From Rotaria macrura (lineage: Eukaryota > Rotifera > Eurotatoria > Philodinida > Philodinidae), in assembly GCA_900239685.1 (NCBI GenBank), contig OENT01000024.1, positions 286,420-350,419 of the forward strand: a stretch of DNA of 64,000 bases, given 5' to 3'. The notes under the pieces were generated by a model that made no database searches, was not told where the DNA came from, and worked only from the letters and a program-made list of their open reading frames with translations. Positions 1 to 11,400 of this stretch are shown here, piece by piece. The position numbers were made by a program, and so were the translations under genes. Numbering within the stretch: position 1 is the first letter of the stretch; each line of letters begins with the position of its first letter.

Positions 1-1463
1 GCCAGGTCCTAGAAAAACAACAAAATAAAGAAATTTATTTCTCGTTAAATAAACTACTTTTTATTTCAATAACCTGAATCAGCTACTTCACTAATACTTC
101 GTCCTTCCGTTTTAGCCATAAATCCAATAACAGAAAAAATGACAAAGCCACTTATCAAACATGTTCCTTCATTAAAGGCAGTCAGAATTAATGTATCTCT
201 AAAGTAAAACAAACGTTCGTGTTCGATAAAAGTCGAACTTTTGCTTTTTACCTATAACAATTCTTATTATATTTATTATAGCTTCCTAACGCAACAAGTG
301 CTCCTAACCCAAGTCCATAACTAAAAAAGATTTGTGTTGATGCTTCAATCCAAAGCTGCAACAAAAACACACATTTGATGAAAATAACAATTGTCTTTTT
401 GTTTTCTTTCCCTAAAACTATTCAAAACTAGTTTTACCGCAGATGTTTTTAATTTCGATAAATCTGGTATGAATAAATATTTGATACCGTCCATGGCGCC
501 TTCAAGTGTTAAGCCACGAATAAGCAAAACGAATAGAAGTACATAGGGGAACATGGATGTAAAGTAAACAACTTTTCCTGTCCATTTCACACCTTTCCAA
601 ATACAAAAATAGCATGCAATCCAAGCGATAGCTAATGTTATAGCTAATGGTATCCGTAATGATCCCGGTTCACTGATATCATTTGTAATTTGTAGTGTAT
701 TACGTCTACGGATAATTGATTTAAAATCATTTTATAGATCGATTCATGTTTTAAAAAAACAAAAAATAAGAAACACCTACTCCCAAAATTCTTTAACCGG
801 ACTTGTAAATTGTGCAAGATGGTCAGAGGTATTTTTTAGACAAGCCACTATTGATGCATTGGTTTTTAAATCTGTTGATGAACATGTTAAAATTGAAGAA
901 TAATTACGCATTTGTGATAATGTACGACATGACTTTGTATTCCACCAATGGTTACATGTAGACCATGGTAATAATGACGAACCAGTAAATGAATTATAAG
1001 CATAGTACAAAGCCCAAGCAAGTACAACAATATAATAACAATTAAGCCAAAATGCTATTATTGCTGCGGCATAGCCAACACCTAATCGAAATTGCAAAAG
1101 CAGACATCAATAATATTTTTCTTTTTTTCATATTTATAAAGTAATATGTAATTACCTTTGAAAATAGGGCATATCTTCCATATGCCAAGACCACCAATAC
1201 TTGTAAACTGACCAAGAGCTACTTCAAGAAAAAATAAAGGTATACCACCACAAATTAATGTTACGTAGTACGGTATAAGAAATGCCCCTGAAATGAAAAT
1301 ATTACAGAAACGGCATGCATACAAAATTGAACTAACCTCCACCATGTTGATAACATAGATAGGGAAATCGCCAAACATTGCCGAGACCAATAGCATAGCC
1401 AATACAGGAAAAAAGGAAATCAGCACTACCCGTCCATTTTTCTCTTTCTTTCAAGTCAACCAT
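1..1463 (-). CDS. SLC6-family Na+/Cl- dependent transporter (GABA/taurine/creatine-type), partial at window edge
   Basis: Exons read from the minus strand: 1463-1337, 1287-1156, 1081-781, 705-438, 355-252, 198-74, 8-1, all with GT-AG introns and consistent phase. They give 355 of the usual ~600 residues, ending in the conserved SGPG after TM7; the C-terminal part lies outside the window. TM1 has the hallmark [13 protein letters not shown], followed by GGGAFLIPY. The long extracellular loop 2 has LPWSTC, an NTKSC cysteine and N-glycosylation sequons (NYS, NAS, NTS). [14 protein letters not shown] and the substrate/ion-site segment [18 protein letters not shown] follow. Family knowledge: plasma-membrane symport of neurotransmitters, osmolytes or creatine with Na+ and Cl-. 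The start leaves only about nine residues before the conserved Trp, so the cytosolic N-terminus is very short or an upstream exon is missed. A splice acceptor sits 4 nt before the ATG. Substrate cannot be assigned; the loop resembles the GABA/creatine branch. Confidence 0.93.
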
Positions 1464-4400
1464 GATTCTATTCAGAAATCAAATCTAAATTGATGATAAA
1501 CGAGAGAAGAAAAAAAGATGTGATGTTTGTTTTTCGTTTTCAGTGTATTTATAACGAAAATCATCCGAGTTTAGTTTCATCTAACTACAATCATATCGTT
1601 TTGTGATTTTCTTATCTGATATGAATCAAGCAAAGACAAGAATGATATATATATATATATATATAGAATTTATTTCTTATAGTCATAGTGCTCTTTTATA
1701 CTTTACAAATCGAATTCAAGTGTGTAGTCCTATTTGACAATGATTGGTGGACAAATTATATTGATCCAGGCGTTTTTTTCTTTATTTTTTTATGGCCTTG
1801 TTTCTTCTTTTTTTTCTTCTTCTTTTTATCAATAAATCGAATGACTATGATCATGAAGTGCCAAGAGATATTTACTTTTGGTCAGTCAAAGCAATTTTGC
1901 ATGTTATCATTTTCTTCCTTTATTGTTTGCTCTTCAATTTCTTTACTCTTCGGCACACCAAAATAATCAAGGTCGTTTCTTTCTTGTTTTTTTACACTCT
2001 TCTCTATTGCATATTTATCTGGAATTTAAACTATGAAACTTGTCTTTCTTATCAGTGATTTTGTAACTAGTCGGGTAAAGTGATCAAAAATATCAAGCAT
2101 CCATTTCTTTTTGATGAATCTAAGTTATATTGTATTTACATTCAATGAGATACTATTATGATTGTTGCCCGAAAGCCAAACAAGCGGATTAGTATTGGAT
2201 TTTACTAAGTTGTATGAGTATTTTACACGACAACACATACTTACTATTATCGAAGCACAAGATTTGTAATGATTTTTCTATTTACAAAGTGTTAAGAACA
2301 CAACGATAAGTGGCTTTGCCAACATAAGAAAATAAAAATCGCCTCATTCATATGTATTCATCAGTCTTATCATTCTTACATTTGATTAAATCTCAAATAT
2401 AGATGTAGAAATACTATTAGATATCTATATAATAAAGATATATTTGCATTTCTAGTGTCACATTTAATGGCACTACATTGATTGTAGTCGATAAGGATCT
2501 ATTTCAAAAGTTTTGTAACATAATATTTGCTTATTTTGTGTGACAGAGAAACAAATGATCAGTTATCAAGTTAATAGGATGTACATTTAATTATATAGTA
2601 AAGTCTTTTTAAATGAAAATTCATTACATTGTACTGGGCAAATACAAGCATTGTTTTCTTATATGGTTTTATTTCAAACTAGTAAAAATAATCTACATTG
2701 ACAACATACGCACTATACTAATAGTACATAAGTTTTTATCCAAATATAAATTGATTAGAAAAATCACATTGTATAGTGTATTGCAGTGTGTGAATATAAC
2801 CAGACCATTAGACTAAACTTTGTGAATGAGTATTGCTTTTTATAATTTATATACGGCATCTATTTTGTGCGACGTATTTTTCGCTCAAATATAATTCGTG
2901 TGTAGTCAATATCGGCTAATTAATAATGTCCTATGCTTATTCAATTTGAATCAAAGAGAGTGAGAGAGAAATCGCTCATTGTAAATAAAAATTTTATTGT
3001 GTTATACACGTTCGAATGTATAAAATATTGCACTTCTCTATGACTTTATTGAGAAAAGTATTTTTTTATGATTGTGTATATTTATGAATTCAGACATCCT
3101 GTACAAAAGTTTACGATCTATTGCCCGTCGGCAAAATACATGAAAGTGTAGAGTAAAATTGTACGTTAAAAAATTGCGAATAAAACTTTTTACACTAGAA
3201 GATAAGTTATTCTTATTGTATAAGAATACATGCATACATACATACGTATATATGTTTTCAAATGGATTTTCTGTACAGTTTTTCATGTGTTTAGTTCGAA
3301 TAAAGTGTTTTTGTTGTACCAAAAACATCACACCGATAAAAGTCAATGATAAAGTTAAAAATTTTATTTCACTAACTCTAACTATCAGAACGACATAAAT
3401 TATTTCGATAGAACGATGATAAATTTTGTTACGAGCTGTATCGAAATTTGTTTCTTTTCTGAGCTTATGGATAGATTTCCTACAACTATGAATGATAGTT
3501 CGAAAAAACTTCATGACAAGTATCCGTAACTCAGATGAATATTGTATTCGAATCATTCTCAATCAATCGATTTATATGGAAATCGAATCAAGAGGCTGGT
3601 TATGTCTTACATAACATGGTCAATATTTGATATGCAATCATTGATGAGTTCGATATCAAATGTGACAATACTTCTAACTATATTAGAGATGATTATATCA
3701 ATATAAATTTAATTGAAATTTCAACTTTTTCGATTCTTTTTCTATTGAACATACGTGAATATTTATGATAGAAGATACTGTCCTAGTCTATGAATATTTT
3801 AACATGAATTCTACCCAACTGATTTATTTCTAAACATTGTTTGAATGTAATATCGATATAAGATTTGTTAATGTATACATATAGTGAATAGAAAACTTTA
3901 CTATTCTATAATCTGAACAAAGTAATTAAATCGTTAAGGATCATCTTTCACCTAGTTGAAGTAAATTTTCCAGTCTCACTATCAACTGAATAGCATGAAA
4001 AATCAATCACGTGGCATTGATTTATCCTGTTTGTACGTTTATACTGATATTGGAATACAGTTATTTTTTTCTGTAAAGAATATTTACGAATTAAACTTTG
4101 TGTGTCATCTATGGAAAAGTGTTATATTTTCGACAGCCGTTTAAATGTTTGCAATCGAATTCACAAGAATTAATATTGAACTAGAACAACATAAACATGA
4201 ATACAACACATATTGTGACCAATTATAGTAGAAGATGATTAATCAACACTATGATATAGTGCAAAATAGATACCTTAGAAACACTAATCATCATGTTTCT
4301 CACTGGCATTGTTGTTCGATCAGTAATTGTTTATCAATAACACTTCGTTGTAAAGTATAATATTTATACGAGGGATTAAACAGAATATAATGAGAAGCAA

Positions 4401-4941
4401 AGTATTTTGCTTGCGATTAGCAACTAAATTTACATCATGTTTAAAATTTATCGTACTCTACGGATTAAATAACGAGATTTTTATTAATTATTGAGTCAAT
4501 ATTAAGAGTTGCATTTTTTTTGCTTTCCTCTTATAAACGATGGAAAAAGGACATATTAGCATTCCACCAAAAATTGATATAAATCTAGATTTTCTGCATA
4601 AAAAATATTGATAGATCACTTGTCATGTTACACATAGTAACAAATATTCCATACAAATGTACTCTTCGATAATTGAGGTCACGTACGTTTCAATATAAAA
4701 TTTAGTACATCAAGTCAAAAAATAGCCTTGTAGTTGAATATAACGACGAGAATTTTTTAAGTGTCATAAGAAATCATCATGTTTAAATTCTATTATTAAA
4801 AAAAAGTCACCATGACACTTTTCTTAACTTACTTTGATTTGGAAACAAGTAATTTTTTATGTTGCTCAGGGTGGCCGAACATCAAAAGTTTTTTAATCAT
4901 TTGTTTGAATGTTATACGGAAAATTCTTTTAACAAATGGCG
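1464..4941. other. Intergenic, nothing recognised
   Basis: AT-rich sequence with frequent stops on both strands, containing an (AT)n microsatellite near 1646-1664 and a T/C-rich tract near 1780-1830. A 174-codon opening on the minus strand (3038-3562) has no domain, no splice context and a low-complexity K/I/F/N composition, so it is not called. Confidence 0.6.
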
Positions 4942-5163
4942 TTTCCGATGATGAAACAGACATATTCTTTGATTTTTTTCACATTCATTGATGAAAAGTT
5001 ACATTTGACTCAAATGTATGCAGTGAATTTCATGAAAACTTAAATTCACTTGATAATCATTTGACTTTGTAATGAAATCCGTGTATGGTTTTGGTTCACA
5101 TGTAACTTCTCATTAATGAATTTCAGAAAACATTAAAGCTTATATCTGTTTCACGATCAGAAA
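4942..5163. repeat. Imperfect foldback (inverted repeat)
   Basis: The left arm (about 4942-5035, starting TTTCCGATGATGAAACAGA) reappears as reverse complement in the right arm (about 5070-5163, TTTCTGATCGTGAAACAGA when inverted). Both arms also share ATTCATTRATGARAAGTTACAT. Identity is roughly three quarters by eye, with small indels and a short loop. Probably an old MITE or foldback element; no target duplication seen. Confidence 0.5.
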
Positions 5164-6770
5164 TACTATCTATTGTTCTTAAAGTTTATGAAAATGATGA
5201 GAGTTTGTTCATGTTTGGTGACCGTAAGTATTAAGTGACTTATTCTATAAATCAATACGATTTACTACTTTTATATATTGATGATTGTGTTAGAAGCGGC
5301 ACCTATTGAACTCATCAGATTATTTCTTTCTAGAGAATCTATCGAAGTAAAGAGTGAAGTTAATATCCATGAAATTTTACTTGCGGCTAAAAGTAAAATC
5401 ATCGTACAACTATCGAAAATACTCTTAATAGGACTAAACGGATCGCTTCTTTACGATAATCAATAGTGACTATAGTTTTTAAACAAAAGTCATGTTGTCA
5501 AACTACTTAATTGTTTCTTAGAATAGTGAATTTCATTGATATGAATTGATCGTCACATAGTTCATCAAAAGTAATGTTGAATTATAGAAGATAACCATAA
5601 ATATATATTATGAAATCGAGCAGTCTACCTCTTGACAACTATTTTACTTGAAATCCCATCTCTGATACAAATACGACATTGAATCGATATTCTCCCCCAA
5701 GTTCATTTATCTATTATCAATATGTTGCTTATCGAATTTGGCATGACGGATTTCTATGACTTATTCAAATCTTTGTCAATCTATCATTTTTATTTCCCAA
5801 TCTTTCTTTTTTCTTCTGTAACTAACTATTCTTTATCACAAAATATATAATAGACAATGTGGCTTATGTTAATTTTTCATTCTACGAGAATCGTCTTAGA
5901 ATATACTAATTTAGTATATATATATGCGTGTGTGTATATTTTTGATAAATCCATTGATTTCTTTCGAGAGTATAAGCAAATACACTTCGATATAAATTCT
6001 TGAGTATATGTTGAACAATCATTTTTAATGTATTCTATAGCTTGAGGCATGTCATAGAATCGTTCTCTAATTATATTTTATCATGAATCAAACTACATTG
6101 TCACTAAACGACCTCATTATTTGACAGTTCGGTGACAAAATATTCGTCTGTACGAAAAATGTCTACATATATTTCTTTCATGGAAAGGGTGACGTGAGAA
6201 AAAACAGTTGGACAATGGTTTATACTTGAATGACAAATATACAAAACCTGCTGTGTAAGAGTAATCATAAAATGTGAATAGAATGAGTGAGTAGACTTCT
6301 TTTCTTTCTATATAAAATATCATTTCAACAAGTATGTTGTATGCATATCGATTTTGCGTAAAATCATACTTTTTTTCGAATGAAACAAAGTGTTTGATTG
6401 TTGAAATGCATAGCAAGATAAATTCTTCATCTCCTACGTTCATTTCCTACAGGGAAAGAAAAATTGCTCGTCATTCATCATAATAAATGCGTAATGAATT
6501 CTAGTCAATCAGAACTTATAGAATTCCTTTTTTTTTCTTCGTATAAATACATGCAATAATTATTTGTCACGCTACATCTGGGGAAAACTCACGATTGATA
6601 ACACTCGTTATTGAGATTTGAAACAACAATTTTTACTTTCTATTCGGTATATCATGAAGTACTGATTTGTTTATTAATAAGAATTAGACAATTTTCCAAT
6701 TAAGTGTCCCTTAATAAAATAAAAAGATTTTTACATTTCAATTATATTGATTATTTTAGATCATTAAATT
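5164..6770. other. Intergenic, nothing recognised
   Basis: AT-rich, with short (AT)n stretches near 5916-5930. A 62-codon opening at 5278-5466 has no family resemblance. The last bases before 6771 contain a pyrimidine-rich acceptor TTATTTTAG (AG at 6758-6759) belonging to the following gene. Confidence 0.55.
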
Positions 6771-7199
6771 ATGTTTCTTTTCCAATCGATATTTCTTGTT
6801 TCCATACTTTTATTAACTAATGCTCAATGGTTTATAAAAAAAAATTATCGAACAAAATTTATGAACTATCCCAATCCAGGCAAACGAAGTTTACCAGATG
6901 ATCAATCGATTTTTATTAAAACTGATTGTGACGTACCATATTCTTCATTACAATCATATCAACAAACGGCTGCATGGATTTTGCTATGTGGTTATAAGAA
7001 ATCTTCATCGAGAAATGATGAAAATTTACTATCCGCAAATACCGATAGTATTGAATTTCAACTAGCTTCGACACCAAAATTGATTCTATATGAGAAAAAG
7101 AATCCAAGTTTGGTATTACCAAATTTTACCGACGATAACAATCCATTGAATGACTATTTAATGAAACTTGTGCAACGTGCTGTTAAAAAAAATGAATAA
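6771..7199 (+). CDS. Putative secreted neuropeptide/peptide-hormone precursor (single-exon, 142 aa)
   Basis: The ATG is followed by a clear signal peptide (hydrophobic LVSILLL, likely cleavage after TNA at residue 18). The next residue is Gln, which could cyclise to pyroglutamate. A peptide QWFIKKNYRTKF-MNYPNP is then bounded by Gly-Lys-Arg, the classic amidation plus dibasic processing site, giving a C-terminal Pro-amide. An internal Lys-Lys could yield the shorter NYRTKFMNYPNP-amide. The ~100-residue remainder has two cysteines (TDC...LLCGY) and no further GKR sites. Signal peptide, then Q-peptide, then GKR, then a spacer domain is the layout of GnRH/corazonin/AKH-type precursors, but the peptide does not match any family I know. 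AATAAA lies at 7312-7317. A splice acceptor 11 nt upstream of the ATG suggests trans-splicing or a 5' UTR intron. Alternative: an unrelated small secreted protein. Confidence 0.6.
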   Translation: MFLFQSIFLVSILLLTNAQWFIKKNYRTKFMNYPNPGKRSLPDDQSIFIKTDCDVPYSSLQSYQQTAAWILLCGYKKSSSRNDENLLSANTDSIEFQLASTPKLILYEKKNPSLVLPNFTDDNNPLNDYLMKLVQRAVKKNE

Positions 7200-7498
7200 A
7201 CATAATGAAAAGTATTTAAAAAAGGAACACAGAAAAATACATTTCAATAATCATCATTTTCTACTCGATTTAGTTATGTTATGTATATCTTTACACGTGC
7301 ATTTGAATTCTAATAAATATTCTGCACCAGCATTTCATGATTTTTGGTAGCACTTGTTATTCAATAGTAAACATATGTATATATATATATATATCTATAT
7401 ATTTAGTTTTATTTTTATTTTTATTCTATATTATTTGAAATTCTTTTTTTCAATTTACGCATACATATTATCTTAGTGTGAACAACGTAAAATACTGT

Positions 7499-7847
7499 TC
7501 ATTTATTGTCAAACCAATTATGTGCCGAGTCATCATGTGCACCATATGTATGATGAAGTAGAAGGTCATCGTTTCCATCTTCCATTACTACTTCTTGACG
7601 TTTGCCCCAACCTAAATTTAAAAAAACCATGAGATCAATATCAATAGAGAAAATTTTAAAGTAGAAATTATAAATCCATACCAGCCTGACGACGTCGTTG
7701 AGAATTGCGACGAAACAAATCGTCTTGATCGTAGCCCGACATTGTATTAGGCCAGTCGGCTTTGGTCAGATGTGTTGTTCGTGCATCTATAGTTGCTTGA
7801 CTTATGATGTAAAAACAAATGATTAGAACGATGAACCAGAATTTCAT
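7499..7847 (-). CDS. Putative GW-amide neuropeptide precursor (QAGW-amide, 91 aa)
   Basis: Exon 1 (7847-7682) starts at MKFWFIVLII, a strong signal peptide with cleavage expected around ATIDA. The intron (7681-7612) interrupts codon 56. Exon 2 (7611-7499) completes the sequence RRRQAGWGKRQE. Arg-Arg-Arg before and Gly-Lys-Arg after predict release of a tetrapeptide pQAGW-NH2, or Gln-Ala-Gly-Trp-NH2. The C-terminal part is acidic and His-rich (HHTYGAHDD) and ends ..WFDNK-stop. Family knowledge: molluscan APGW-amide precursors carry many copies of a similar tetrapeptide; here there is a single copy, so homology is inference. The start was chosen for the signal peptide; an in-frame opening continues upstream to 8012 but looks like 5' UTR. 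The gene converges with the other peptide precursor 300 bp away. Confidence 0.7.
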
Positions 7848-8433
7848 TTTGAACTTGTTGTTTGTTAAGAAATCAATAGAATGAGCATAGAAATAATTTT
7901 GACAAGAGGACAAATTTCCAATGAAAGAAAAAAAGACAATTAGTCGGTAGGCGGACAAGTCAGTGATTTGAAATGTCCGTTTCATCATTATTACTGTCAT
8001 TGACTGAGACAAGGAACATCAAATAATTAAACCAAGTAGAAAAAAGAAGATTCTAAATATATTCCTATATTGTTGGCATGACATTCGTATTTAAAATTCT
8101 ACTTTTAATATTCATATTAATAAAAACGTTAATTTCAGACGTAGACTTTTTAACGAATTCGATAAAAGTTAAATATTTGTATGAATATTGAAGATGTTAT
8201 TCTTTTGACTACATTATATTCTCTACAATTATTATCATCCATTCAAATTAACAGACATATTCATTATGTATTCGCCTTGTGGACTTAATTTGTCGATGTC
8301 AAAGAAAGCGCTAATCGTTTTCTTTTTGACGTCTATATATTTTTCTCACAACCGATTGCACATGAATTGAAAAAACGGAAAAAAAACAAAATTACTGTTT
8401 ACATTAGATAGCCAAAAAAAGAACAATTACAGT
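7848..8433. other. Intergenic / presumed 5' UTR of the GW-amide gene
   Basis: Contains the upstream flank of the minus-strand GW-amide gene and the 3' flank of WDR11. No further gene is supported. Confidence 0.5.
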
Positions 8434-11400
8434 TCATACAACAACTGTTGTTCGATAATCATTTACGATCGAAGCAAAACCAAACGATCGCATTAAATCC
8501 ATGTAATCATCGAATAACTTTTCTCCAATTGTACCATCATCAATACCGAATTGTTTACAACAAACAAATAAACGTATTGCTAATTCAGTTGCTCCTTGCA
8601 TATGTAAAATTTCAATAGCACGACGAAATTGTCCACATGAGATTAATATTAAAGCTGCACTAATTTTTGATGTATGAGAATATTGACGAACGTATTCTGA
8701 CCAACGTTTAATAACATCGGCATATTCATTCGAATTTGATCGAAGTCGTAATTTAGCTAAACATACTGAACGTTCCCATTGATTGTGGTCTTGTAAATAT
8801 CGACATGCTTCAGCACATAAATCGATTGTACATAGTAATTGTACACCTTCCTCAACTTTTCCATTGGCAATTAAATTTGTTGCAACTAATTTGATAACAG
8901 TAGTTTTTGAAGCTTCATTGGATTGTTTTTGCATCGACGATATAAGACATGCTTTGATACAATTAAATGCGTATACATCATCATTTGGATCTGTATCTAG
9001 TAATAGTTGTACGGCACGATCGATTTGTTTCAATGCAATATAAGAATCAATACAATGATGTATTGATGATGTTGATGTTGTAGATTTAATATCACGACGT
9101 ATAGTTCGTTCTAATTGAATCGTTTCGAATGTTTTAGAATCGAGTAATAAATCATACGATGATAGAAGTGATTGTGATGGACGAGTCGAATTTTCAATGA
9201 TTGTACCATATTCATATAAATAATATTCAGTTACACGCCAAAAATATTGTTCCCATGAATCATTAAAAAGATTAGCAATAAATAAACATCGATCAATCGT
9301 TGAACTTGTACTTGTTAAATAAGTTTTTGATTCTCTATAAAACAATTGAATAAATGAAACAATTAGAAAAGTTAACAAAGAAAAATGAACAAGAAGAAAT
9401 GTATGAATTTATACGATTTACATGTCAAGTTTCGTAAGTTCTTTTTCAAGTAATGCATTTAAATTTGGATCTTCACATTTCTTGATTAAATCATTCAATG
9501 ATCCGTTCGTTATACATAACAGATGCTTTAATAAATTAGCATGACGCGCTGTTATTAGATATGGATAAAGCGTTGATTCTAAATATATACAACATGATTT
9601 TGATCTATACTTGTATAAAATTTAGATTGATAAACTTAAATCATTAGTGTTCTTCAGCTGTCAAATCAGATCAATACAAATGCAATTTTTTTTCATCATT
9701 CTTGCACTAATAATACTTATTTTCTTTTTCCTTTTTGACTGCTCTATATTTTAGATCTGAACTGGGTTCAGTCACTCTGAAGTCAGGAGACGTTTTTTTC
9801 ACCATTTATGTAGATTCAGCAAATAGCATGCTCTGTGTATATCTCTGAAAATCTTGTTGCTGTTGCTGCTGCTGCTGATGATGATGATCGCATATAAATA
9901 GGGTTATAATTGACATGCAAATTTAACTTAAGAACTCTCAAATGTGCACTAGTGGTCGAACTTTAAATTATCAATCGATGTGAATATACGAACGATTGAT
10001 CATATCAACAATGAAAATTTTCATCATTCAACCTTTTCTATTTCATGTATGATTCAAAATTTACAAGGTTAATGGTTATGATATGATGATTATAGTAGTA
10101 CATCAAATCATGATGAGAGATCATTCGAACCTATTTTATTTTCTATTTGAACTATGAATAGGCATGATTGCAAATGGAGAGGAACTCTACGTTAACATGT
10201 CGAAGAATTGTACGATAAGTTTCATAATTTAAGATCTTCGGAGAAAAATAAAACATAATCATCACTAATGTGCGGCTAATCTTAAAAATATGTAGAATTA
10301 GTTAATATGTCGTTTTCTATTTACATAAAATTCTAACAGATAGTTCAACGCGCACAACTGTCATTTTTTTCAAATTATGAGAAATTTAACTTACGTTGAA
10401 TTGCTTGAAATTCAAGTGAACTGGAACAGTCGACTAAATTCATTTCATATATTCTTAAACAATGATCGGAACATGCAAGTACAATTTTATCCGAACTTGC
10501 CCAATCACCATCAGTAACTTGAATTGTATCACGTAGATATTTCAATGTACTGATGCGATCTCTCTATAATAGAAAACTCATTGGGATATTCAATACTATA
10601 TTGAAATGAAATACATACATCTCGTATATCCCATACATCGACACCGTCATTAAATAAAACAAATGCACGAAAATTGCCTTTACCAGGTGCAAAACGAACT
10701 TTACGAATTGGATTTCGTCTTGTATTAAACGTTCTTTTGAATTCAGCAAAAAACGATGAATTTCATTTTTTTATTATTTGACAAGCAAAATATTTTACTT
10801 GCGTTGTTTGAGTTTTATATTGAATATTTGTATAATACCATCGGCATCACCCGAAAGAAGATAATCACCTTTCAATACTAAAAATGAAATATGAATATTT
10901 TATCCTATTCAAAAAGAAAAATATTTGCAGAATTTACCTAAATCAGTGGCTGTGGAAGAAGAATGCTAAAAGTAGAATAGGAATAATGTGGAAAAACAAT
11001 GCAGAAATTAATCAAAATGAACATCGTACATCTGGTGGAACAGTTGCAACTTCTTTGATTGATCGTCCTTCGACATAGAAATGATATAATAAGTTGTATT
11101 CATCAATAAATATAAAATTTTCGCGTGGTAATTTGTTTTCATGATCAACAACAGTAGTTCTATAAGAATAGAAAGAAATATTATTGTTTTTCACGACCCA
11201 AGATATTATTTTTCATACTCGGATTCATTTGAAACTCGATTAGGATCTTGTTCAGATTCAGAAGTACTACTCGATCTTGCAGATAGTGTCGTGTTCGTTT
11301 CACTGGATGTTTTTTTCATCACTAAAACATTCGGTGACCAATCCTCAAATAATAAAAATATGTTATTTATCAAAGATTTTTTTTGTGTCTTAAAATAGAA

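Noticed and set aside
3038..3562. 174-codon opening on the minus strand
   Set aside because: Low-complexity K/I/F/N/R composition, overlapped by an opening on the other strand, no domain and no splice context; typical of AT-rich noise.
5278..5466. 62-codon opening starting MMIVLEAAPIEL
   Set aside because: Looks coding-like at first, but has no family match, no partner exons and no conserved motif.
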